Assembly: GCA_031404815.1 (NCBI GenBank)
Contig: JANNIH010000169.1
Span: 1 to 64,000 of the forward strand
DNA: 64,000 nucleotides
Source: DASYKS01 sp031404815
Lineage (GTDB): Bacteria; Acidobacteriota; Thermoanaerobaculia; Multivoradales; UBA5704
Direction of reading: 5' to 3'
Within the stretch, counting starts at the first letter, position 1. Each line of letters begins with the position of its first letter. The position numbers were made by a program, and so were the translations under genes. Of this stretch, positions 8,060 through 14,230 are shown one piece after another. Below the pieces are notes generated by a model that was given only the letters and a program-made list of their open reading frames with translations, made no database searches and was not told the origin of the DNA.

Positions 8060-8745
8060 TCTTGACGGCTGCTTCGCATCGCGTTCCCGCTCTCTTCGCC
8101 CGAGAGCGCGATCGTTCGCAGCCGGCTCGCGACCCTCCGCAGATCGCGCCGAATCGTACGCGTCGGGCTCCGGGTGGTTCGCAGGGTGCCCGCAGCCATT
8201 CGCGACCGGACCCGAGACTTCGCGAGCTCGCTCGCGGCCTCTCACCGCTGATTTGAGCGATTCGCAGCCGGGTCCCCGCGGCTCACATCTCGCTCCGAGA
8301 GGCCCGGAGCCGGTTCGCAGGGATCAGCAGCGGCTGGTGAGCCGCTGGCGGCGAATCGTGAGCGGTCGCGGGCGGATCCACAGCCGCCCACCCCCATATT
8401 GAGCGGTCCGCAGCAGACTCCGAGGCTCCCCCGGCTGGACGCGAGAGCCTCGCAGCTCGCTCCCGCTCTTCGCGATCCGGCTCCCGAAGTCTCAAACCTA
8501 CCTTGGATGGCTCGCAGCCGGATGCGAGACCCTGCGCTCCGGTTCTGAGACTCTCGCGGCTCGCTCGGGAAGTCTCTCGATCCGGCCCCGAACTCTCCGC
8601 TCTCGCTCCCGAAGGTCGCGAATCCGCTGCCGACCGCTCAAAAACGCCTTGGACGGCTCGGCGTCGGCTGCGGTACACAGCGAGCCGGGTGCGGGCCTAT
8701 CCGAACTCGCTCCGAGCGCCCCGGAATTCGCTCGTGTTCGCTCCG
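8060..8745 (+). repeat. Degenerate array with 21-nt period (array 1, about 32 units)
   Basis: No protein gene fits here; many frames are open only because the words are GC-rich and poor in stops. A marker word at the end of each unit recurs every 21 bases: CCGAAG to 8489, GGATGG to 8510, GAGAC to 8530 (one 20-nt step) and 8551, GGAAG to 8572, CGAAC to 8593, CGAAG to 8614, CGACC to 8635, GGACGG to 8656. The phase can be followed back to about 8069 (GACGG 8068, TTCCCGC 8090, CCGAG 8216, TGAGC 8258, TCCGAGA 8300, GTGAGC 8342 and 8363, TTGAGC 8405). Each unit looks like two half-words of about 10.5 nt, such as CTCGCGGCTCG plus CTCGGGAAGT. Units are not identical; they draw on a small vocabulary (GCTCCCGAAG, CTTGGAYGGCTCG, TCGCAGCCGG). 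Confidence 0.8.
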
Positions 8746-8908
8746 CGATCGCTCGCGCGTCGTGGGGCGGGCGGGGCGGCGAAAAACAATTTTGTCCGAC
8801 CTATCGTTTTCTCGGAACCCCTCGCGGTAGAACTCACCTCGCGCCCCGCGGGGCGTGGCCACGCGGCAATCTCGCCGCGTTCGGCCGGATAAGAAAGGAA
8901 ACCGTATC
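8746..8908 (+). promoter_or_regulatory. Leader between array 1 and the 128-aa ORF
   Basis: About 160 bases that no longer show the 21-nt phase. They include an A+T-richer stretch (GAAAAACAATTTTGTCC, then CCTATCGTTTTCT) that could hold a promoter, a strong palindrome CGCCCCGCGGGGCG at about 8841, and AAGAAAGGAAACC as ribosome site before the ATG at 8909. Promoter assignment is tentative. Confidence 0.4.
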
Positions 8909-9295
8909 ATGGCGAACACACCCAACTCTTTTGCCGACCTCCTCCGTGACTGGGAACTGCTTCTCGAAGCGGCGAACGACAACGAGAGCGTCCAGACCGG
9001 GGCGCAAGCCCAGCGCGAAGCGCTGGCAACCGCGATGGATCAGGTCCGCGCGCAGAAGGCACGGCAGGATTCCTGTACCGCCCGTCGCCAGCAGGCGACC
9101 CAGGAGCTTCGCGAGATGGTCGACAACGGCCGTGAGCTGGCCCGGCGCCTACGCGGCATAACCAAGGCCATTCTCGGCACGAAAAGTGAGCGCCTGGTGC
9201 AGTTCCGGGTCTCACCGATCCGCAGCCGGCCCCGTCGCCTCGATCGCTCGCCAACCACGGCGCGTGCGACCGATCCGGCTGGCGGGGTCGGGTAA
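8909..9295 (+). CDS. Small helical/coiled-coil protein of cassette 1
   Basis: 128 residues from ATG 8909, preceded by AAAGGAAACC. The N-terminus reads MANTPNSFADLLRDWELLL; the middle is a long predicted helix rich in R, Q, A and E (QREALATAMDQVRAQKARQ, then RRQQATQELREMVDNG); the C-terminal part carries ILGTKSERLVQF and a basic tail (SPIRSRPRRLDRS). The protein from 23096-23464 has the same plan: a SFAD start, an RQQ-x-x-x-E helix, a (L/F)G-x5-(L/I)-x2-F motif and a basic tail. No known domain recognised. A basic tail suggests nucleic-acid binding (inference). It lies downstream of array 1 and is followed by a conserved motif and terminator. Confidence 0.75.
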   Translation: MANTPNSFADLLRDWELLLEAANDNESVQTGAQAQREALATAMDQVRAQKARQDSCTARRQQATQELREMVDNGRELARRLRGITKAILGTKSERLVQFRVSPIRSRPRRLDRSPTTARATDPAGGVG

Positions 9296-9298
9296 GCC

Positions 9299-9370
9299 GT
9301 CGGTCGGCAGGCATCGCCATTCGAAGTCTTTTACGGGTGTGGGGGCAAGGCGGGCCTCACACCCTTTGTT
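9299..9370 (+). terminator. Conserved 3' element and terminator of cassette 1
   Basis: GTCGGTCGGCAG at 9299-9310 is followed, 24 bases on, by a hairpin (9335-9364) whose arms are GGGTGTGGGGGC and GGCCTCACACCC, then TTTGTT. Cassette 2 has GTCGGTCGGTAG and a hairpin GGGTGGGGC / GGCCTCACCC followed by six T at the same relative place. The similarity between the two goes beyond a generic terminator. Confidence 0.75.
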
Positions 9371-9397
9371 CCCCCCTTATGACGGTGAACCGGCCAA

Positions 9398-10003
9398 TCA
9401 ATCAGCCTCGGCCAACCGCCACTCGACCTTGCCGCCCTCATAGCCGCCGATCATCAGGCAGGGCCGCTCGATCGGCTCTACCGGTTCGCCGCGGCCAAGG
9501 GCGATCAGCAACGGCAGCGGGTCGTGGGTGAACTCGACGATCTGGAGCGGCGGCGCAACGCCCGCGGCGCGCGGGCGTTGCAGCTCCAGGCCGGCGCGCT
9601 CCCAGGCCACCACTTCGGCCAGGTAGGGGGTGGGGAACTCCATCCCCTCCTCCAAACGGGCGAGGAGGAAGTCGCAGAAGGCGACCGCCTCGGCCAGGTA
9701 GTAAAAGCTGACCGGCGGGTTCTGCCGCCAGAACTCAGCCACCTCACGCGCCAACGCCTCTTTGCCGAGCGCGGCGCAGGTGAGCGGCAGCTGCCCCAGC
9801 AGCTTGCTCAGGCGGAACCCCTTGTGCAGGGTGCGGGTGACGTCCATGCCGGAATCGGCGGCGACGAACAGGAGACGCTCGCGCTCTAGATCGGTCAGCT
9901 CCGCGGCGAGCGCCGCCGCTCCGCGCGCCCGGACGTCGTCACGGAAGTCGGGATCGATGACCAGGCGGGCGAATACCGCCTGAAAGGCCGCGGCGCTCAA
10001 CAC
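9398..10003 (-). CDS. MNIO partner protein (DUF2063/BufC-MbnC-like)
   Basis: 201 residues starting with GTG 10003 (or TTG 10000), overlapping the end of the MNIO gene by 7 bases. LSAAAFQAVFARLVIDPDFR near the N-terminus is the usual start of the DUF2063 putative DNA-binding domain; a C-terminal half with FWRQNPPVSFYYLAEAVAF follows. Proteins of this type are the partner subunit that binds the precursor peptide for DUF692 (MNIO) oxidases. The frame is open further upstream but overlaps the MNIO coding sequence and is a shadow there. No signal peptide; cytoplasmic. Confidence 0.8.
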   Translation of the reverse strand: MLSAAAFQAVFARLVIDPDFRDDVRARGAAALAAELTDLERERLLFVAADSGMDVTRTLHKGFRLSKLLGQLPLTCAALGKEALAREVAEFWRQNPPVSFYYLAEAVAFCDFLLARLEEGMEFPTPYLAEVVAWERAGLELQRPRAAGVAPPLQIVEFTHDPLPLLIALGRGEPVEPIERPCLMIGGYEGGKVEWRLAEAD

Positions 10004-10920
10004 CCTACCTCCGCCCAGGGCGCCGGGGCCGGCTGGTCTCGATGCCAAGCCTCGCGCAACGCGTCGAGCTCTTCTGCCAATCGGTCGGCGCCCATCTCCA
10101 CATACCAGGAACCGAGCATCTCGAAGGTGACGCCCCCAAGGTTCGGGCAGCGCGGCAGGCAGTGGCGGAGCAGCTCCCAGACCGGCTCGGGCAGCGGTCC
10201 GGAATGCGCGTCGAGATACCACCCCTCGTGCTCCATGCCGCCCGCCACGTGGATTTCGGCGACGTTCGTAAGATCGAGCTCGGAGAGCAGGCGGTAGGGG
10301 TCGGTCCGGTGGTTGCGGGCGTTGCAGTAGACATTGTGCAGGTCGAGCAGGAGCCCGCAACCGGTCTCTGTGCACAGGGTGTTTAAGAACTCGGCGTCGC
10401 TCATCTGCTCGCCGGGCATGGTGAAGAAATAGACGTTGTTTTCGAGCAGGAACGGCACCGGCAGCCGACCGCGCACTTCGGCCACCCGCGGCGCGAGCGC
10501 CTCCAAGGTCTCCCGGTCGCGGGGCAGCGGCAGCGTGACCCCGGCGTTCAGCTCGTCGACGCCGTGCTCGGCGAGGTTCCAGGCCAGGTGATCGCTATGC
10601 CAGGGAAACTGAAACCAGCCGTGCCACTTCTCGATCTGGTCGAGCTGGCCGCGGTTGAAACGGTGCGCCGTGCCGATCGACAGACCGATGCCGTGCGGCA
10701 CGATCGGCCGGCCGGCCGCCACCCGGCGCAGGAAGTCGATCCCACCCGAGTCGTCGAGGTAACGCGGAGTCGAGCCGACCCCGAGATCGGTCCAGAGGAT
10801 GTCGGGCACGACTTCGAGATAGTCGAACGCGTCGCCCCGACTTTCGAGAAATGGGCGGAGGGCGGGCTGATAGGCCAGGCCGACGCCCAGCTTGGGAATG
10901 GCGGCTCGTTCTTCGTGCAT
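9997..10920 (-). CDS. MNIO-family (DUF692) multinuclear iron oxidase for RiPP maturation
   Basis: 307-residue TIM-barrel DUF692 protein. Expected metal-binding and family residues are present: HG at 76-77, SDHL with His111, LLENN (Glu160, Asn161), LLDLHNVY (Asp193, His195, Asn196), IHVAGG (His224) and LDAHSGPLPE (Asp237, His239). Family members (MbnB, TglH, ChrH, bufferin enzymes) modify Cys or other residues of ribosomal peptides with an iron cluster and O2. It is preceded by a 69-aa Cys-containing ORF and followed by its partner gene, so a RiPP pathway is the natural reading. Start ATG 10920 is followed by the conserved IPKLGVGLAYQP. Confidence 0.9.
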   Translation of the reverse strand: MHEERAAIPKLGVGLAYQPALRPFLESRGDAFDYLEVVPDILWTDLGVGSTPRYLDDSGGIDFLRRVAAGRPIVPHGIGLSIGTAHRFNRGQLDQIEKWHGWFQFPWHSDHLAWNLAEHGVDELNAGVTLPLPRDRETLEALAPRVAEVRGRLPVPFLLENNVYFFTMPGEQMSDAEFLNTLCTETGCGLLLDLHNVYCNARNHRTDPYRLLSELDLTNVAEIHVAGGMEHEGWYLDAHSGPLPEPVWELLRHCLPRCPNLGGVTFEMLGSWYVEMGADRLAEELDALREAWHRDQPAPAPWAEVGC

Positions 10921-10984
10921 CGCGGGCCTCTCCTCTTTTGTCCAACGCGGAAGCGGGCGGTGAGCGGACGGAGGGGGGAGCGGT

Positions 10985-11194
10985 TCAGCGCAGGGTCGAA
11001 AGGGTTTCGTCCTGGATCAACAGCCGATCCAGGCCCGACAGGCAAGGGGCGCAGCCACGGACCCCCGGCAACTCCGGTACGGTGAGAGTCCGCTCCAGGA
11101 TCTTCACGAGATCCTTGAAGTCGGTGGTGGCACCGACGGCGAGGGTTAAAGAGCGTACGCCGGGGCGAGCCTTCTTCAGCTGGTATTCACTCAT
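10985..11194 (-). CDS. Candidate RiPP precursor peptide, GCAPC core
   Basis: 69 residues from ATG 11194, with AAGGAGA 7 bases upstream; the longer open frame to 11263 is not needed. The first ~40 residues (MSEYQLKKARPGVRSLTLAV, DFKDLVKILERTL) look like a leader without signal peptide. The C-terminal part contains RGCAPCLSGLDRLLI with Cys48 and Cys51, the only cysteines. Position directly upstream of the MNIO gene (64 bases) on the same strand supports a substrate role. The modified residues are not known; the cysteines are the best guess. It differs from bufferin precursors, which carry signal peptides. Confidence 0.7.
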   Translation of the reverse strand: MSEYQLKKARPGVRSLTLAVGATTDFKDLVKILERTLTVPELPGVRGCAPCLSGLDRLLIQDETLSTLR

Positions 11195-11300
11195 GGTCGG
11201 TCTCCTTGGATGGTTGGTTTCGGCGGGTCTTTGAGACGATGACGACCCGCCCGCACACCGCATCTTCCAAAAAGCTCAGGCGTTGGGAGGCGAGAACGCG

Positions 11301-12257
11301 TTACTCCGAACCTTGCACCACCCCCTCCTGCTGCATCTTCTTCTGCTGCTGCTGCGCCGCGAACCGTTCGATCTCCCCCAAAGCGCAACTCCCAACCCAG
11401 AGGACCACGATCAGGGCACCGGCCGCGGCGAGCGCGAGGCGGAGGCGGCGGCCACGTTTCTCTCCCCCTTCGATCTCCGGGCGCGGCAGGCGGGCGGTCG
11501 GAGAACGCAGGGTACGGGCGGCGCGAATCCAGGCGCCGTGCTCGCGGCGGAGGTAGCGCGGCAAGACGGCGGCATCGGCTTTTACCTCTCCGAGAAGGCG
11601 CTGCGCCTCGACTTGTTCCCCGCGGGCGAGCAGCAAACGAGCCAGGCGGACCTGGGCTTCGATCGAGGTCCGGCGCTCCAAGACCTGGCGCAGGACCTGC
11701 TCGGCACGTTCCTTTTGGTCGCTTTCGTCGAGGGAGCGGCCGAGCTGCAGCCGGGCGCGGCCGAGGTAGGCGTCGGGGGTGGTCTTCACCAACTCATCGA
11801 GCGGCGGCACCGCCTCTCTAAATCGACCCAGCATTTGGTAGGCCTGGGCGAGGCCGAAATTGACGTCCTCGATCGCCCCGCCGTTCTTTTGAGCCTCCAG
11901 GAAGTGCGCGAGGGCGGCCTCGTATTGGCCGAGCACCAGCAGTTCGTCGCCCTTCTCGGCCAGGACCGCCGGGCCGCGCCAGTGGACGAGTTGGACATCC
12001 AGCTCACGGATGCGACGCCGCGCCTGGAGCCGGCGCGCGGTGGCGGGCGAGAGCGCGCCGGTCCGGCCGGAGAGCCAGCCGCTCCGGACCACCACGAAGT
12101 AGGCGATCGCGCCGAGCCCCGGGAACATCAGGATGATCCAGATCCAGTACCAGCTCGCGCCCACGCGGACGACATCCACGATCGCTACCAGCGCGAGAAT
12201 GCCGGGCAGGAAACTGAAGATCCCCAAGCCGGACAGGCCCGACAGGAGTTGACCCAT
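11301..12257 (-). CDS. Membrane-anchored TPR protein
   Basis: 318 residues from ATG 12257. Two N-terminal membrane segments (IFSFLPGILALVAIVDVV and WYWIWIILMFPGLGAIAYFVVV) resemble a PLDc_N-type double helix, followed by TPR-like helices from about residue 95 to 235 (GQYEAALAHFLEAQK, GRFREAVPPLDELVK) and a C-terminal segment with a third membrane helix (LALAAAGALIVVLWVGSCAL). The final residues are rich in Gln and Lys. Likely a scaffold in the inner membrane; substrate unknown. It is 106 bases upstream of the RiPP precursor gene on the same strand, which may be coincidental. Confidence 0.75.
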   Translation of the reverse strand: MGQLLSGLSGLGIFSFLPGILALVAIVDVVRVGASWYWIWIILMFPGLGAIAYFVVVRSGWLSGRTGALSPATARRLQARRRIRELDVQLVHWRGPAVLAEKGDELLVLGQYEAALAHFLEAQKNGGAIEDVNFGLAQAYQMLGRFREAVPPLDELVKTTPDAYLGRARLQLGRSLDESDQKERAEQVLRQVLERRTSIEAQVRLARLLLARGEQVEAQRLLGEVKADAAVLPRYLRREHGAWIRAARTLRSPTARLPRPEIEGGEKRGRRLRLALAAAGALIVVLWVGSCALGEIERFAAQQQQKKMQQEGVVQGSE

Positions 12258-12402
12258 GAAAGGCCTCCGAGAGCGGATGGTAGAGAGGCGACCGCCCGAT
12301 TCTACCATCCGGCCGGCTCGATCCACGGCGATCCTGCGGCGAGCGAAAGTCGTCAATGGTGCGAGAATCCCGGTCTGAATCGCAATCTAGGAGGACTTCC
12401 CG

Positions 12403-12906
12403 ATGCGAACAACCCTCGCCCTTCTCCTCACCCTATTCTTCGCCCCTACCCTCGGAGCGACCGAGGCATCGCCCTCGACCTCCCCCAACTCCCCGACCGC
12501 CGCGATCGAACAGACGCTCGACGCGTTTCATACCGCGGCGGCCCAAGCGGACGAGGAGGCCTACTTCGGACTGCTCGCCCCTGCGGGTGTGTTCCTCGGT
12601 ACGGACGCCTCCGAGCGGTGGGACAAAACGGCGTTCCGGGCGTTTGCCCATCCCCACTTCGCGAAGGGCACGGCCTGGACGTTCGTACCTCGGAACCGCC
12701 ATGTGGACCTCTCAGGGGACGGGCGGGTCGCCTGGTTCGACGAGCTGCTCGACAGCGCGACCTATGGCGAATGCCGCGGCAGCGGAGTGCTCGAGAAGAT
12801 CGATGGCACCTGGAAGATCCAGCAGTACCACCTGACGATCCCGGTGCCCAACGACCTGGCCAAAGCGATCGTGGCGCAGATCCGCGCGGGCAAGGCGGCC
12901 GAGTAG
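12403..12906 (+). CDS. Secreted SnoaL/DUF4440-like (NTF2-fold) protein
   Basis: 167 residues with a clear signal peptide (MRTTLALLLTLFFAPTLGATEA). The mature part AIEQTLDAFHTAAAQADEEAYFGLLAPAGVFLGTD and DGTWKIQQYHLTIPVPND match the nuclear-transport-factor-2-like fold (SnoaL_3/DUF4440). Proteins of this type are small periplasmic binders or enzymes of mostly unknown substrate. Ribosome site TAGGAGGAC precedes the ATG. Stands alone on the + strand. Confidence 0.8.
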   Translation: MRTTLALLLTLFFAPTLGATEASPSTSPNSPTAAIEQTLDAFHTAAAQADEEAYFGLLAPAGVFLGTDASERWDKTAFRAFAHPHFAKGTAWTFVPRNRHVDLSGDGRVAWFDELLDSATYGECRGSGVLEKIDGTWKIQQYHLTIPVPNDLAKAIVAQIRAGKAAE

Positions 12907-13054
12907 CCGGCAACCCGGGACAGCTCCCCTTCTGGAAGCGATTTGGGCCGACTCTTGTGCAAGCGGCGCGTTTTTCGGCCGACCTGCACTCTAGGTAGTC
13001 AGAGGGCGAACACCGAAAGAGCCCTTTCACGCTTCAGAACAGGAGGATGCGCCA

Positions 13055-13636
13055 ATGAGCATGAGGTCAGGTAAGTTGTTGGGCATCACCGCGATGACGC
13101 TCGCGGTGATCGGAGTGGGGATGGTCTTTACGATGTCGACGCAGGCCGCGGTCGCGGTTCCGGCACCGGGTACGATCTGTGTGAAGCTCGCCAAGATGGG
13201 GCACACCTTCAATCCGGTGGGAACGATCGGTGGCGTGTTCGCCCCGACCACCGGCTCGATCACGGCTCGGGTCGGTAGCCAGATCTCCAATGGCTTCGCG
13301 TTCAGCGTCGTCGATTTCACGTCCACCGGCACCGTCACGGGCCTGGGCAGCGTGGCCTTCTCTCTGGACAAGACCCGCACCCCCTCCACGAGCACCTTCA
13401 TCGGCAACACATCGGGCCAGGACAGCACCCAGCGGATCAACGTCTTCCTCAACGTTGACGTGAACGGCAAGAAGTATCGCTCGGCCGGCCAAGTTACCCT
13501 CTTGAGCACCTCGGTCGCGGCGTTCCCGCCGCCCTCTGGCACGGCCTATTCGCTCGCGAGCAAGGTTCAGCTGCTCGATTCCACCGGCAAGGTCGCTTTC
13601 GATCTTCCGGTTGGCCAGGCGGCGACGATCCTCTAA
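13055..13636 (+). CDS. Secreted hypothetical protein, Ser/Thr-rich beta
   Basis: 193 residues with a signal peptide (LLGITAMTLAVIGVGMVF, cleavage near TQA). The mature part is rich in Val, Thr, Ser and Gly with alternating hydrophobic residues, suggesting a beta-sandwich. Only one Cys (ICVKL). AGGAGG lies before the ATG at 13055. Not recognised; no neighbour indicates a role. A terminator-like hairpin follows. Confidence 0.6.
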   Translation: MSMRSGKLLGITAMTLAVIGVGMVFTMSTQAAVAVPAPGTICVKLAKMGHTFNPVGTIGGVFAPTTGSITARVGSQISNGFAFSVVDFTSTGTVTGLGSVAFSLDKTRTPSTSTFIGNTSGQDSTQRINVFLNVDVNGKKYRSAGQVTLLSTSVAAFPPPSGTAYSLASKVQLLDSTGKVAFDLPVGQAATIL

Positions 13637-13648
13637 ATCTTCCCGATC

Positions 13649-13680
13649 GAGGGAGGCCGGCAAACCGGCAGGTCTCCCTC
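13649..13680 (+). terminator. Terminator-like hairpin
   Basis: GAGGGA, two bases, CCGG, a CAAA loop, CCGG, six bases, TCCCTC, shortly after the 13055-13636 stop. The U-run is poor, so efficiency is uncertain. Confidence 0.45.
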
Positions 13681-13705
13681 GTTCCTCCTCGAATCCCGAC
13701 TCGAA

Positions 13706-14230
13706 ATGGCCTCGCAACACGCAATGGAGCGCCGGATGGCGGTCCTGTTCGTCTTGGCCTTGCTGCTGATCTTTTGGCAGGCCTGGCGGACCGAGCCCCT
13801 CCCTGCGGCGGGGTATTCGAGCGTGACCGATCCGGGTGGACAGGTGCTTCCGGTCGCCGTCCCCTCTTGGCGTGCGCTCCCCCAGATCCCTGAGGGGCGA
13901 GAGGAGCGCCGGAGCCATCTCGAAGGACACGCGATCGGTTCCGCCACATCCCAAGACCCCCGCCTGTGCCGGCTTTTCTTGCGCATCTCGACCGATCATT
14001 GGCTCGCGCGATCGGTCTCCGCACAACGGTGGCGCGAGCTGACCCCGGGCCAGCCGGGGCGTCCCGGGCCGGGCGGCCCGCCGATCTGGTCGTTCGGACC
14101 CGACGGCCTGCTCGATGATGACGATCGAGATGGCGACTTTTTGGATCCCGGCGAGCTGACCTCCGAGGGGTTGGGCGCCGAGGTTGAGTTCTTCTGCCCG
14201 GCGCCGACCGGTACCCGGGTGGACTCCTGA
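13706..14230 (+). CDS. Hypothetical membrane-anchored/secreted protein coupled to the MMPL exporter
   Basis: 174 residues with one N-terminal hydrophobic segment (MAVLFVLALLLIFWQAW) acting as anchor or signal. The rest is Pro/Gly-rich; an acidic run DDDDRDGDFLDPGE near residue 140 could bind a cation. Its stop overlaps the start of the MMPL gene by one base (TGATG), so the two are translationally coupled and probably work together. Family not recognised. Confidence 0.6.
   Translation: MASQHAMERRMAVLFVLALLLIFWQAWRTEPLPAAGYSSVTDPGGQVLPVAVPSWRALPQIPEGREERRSHLEGHAIGSATSQDPRLCRLFLRISTDHWLARSVSAQRWRELTPGQPGRPGPGGPPIWSFGPDGLLDDDDRDGDFLDPGELTSEGLGAEVEFFCPAPTGTRVDS

Noticed and set aside
8060..8745. 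Array 1 as a CRISPR array
   Set aside because: There are no constant repeats alternating with unique spacers; every unit is a variant of a 21-nt pattern and there are no cas genes beside it.
8283..8892. Several 100-130-codon frames on both strands in array 1
   Set aside because: No ribosome sites, overlapping in multiple frames, and composition follows the 21-nt words.
9398..10375. 325-residue start for the MNIO partner
   Set aside because: The first ~124 codons overlap the MNIO gene in another frame; GTG 10003 gives the family start.
12446..13030. Minus-strand frames opposite the DUF4440 gene
   Set aside because: Arg/Ser/Pro-rich antisense shadows typical of high-GC DNA; the + strand gene has a signal peptide and a recognised fold.
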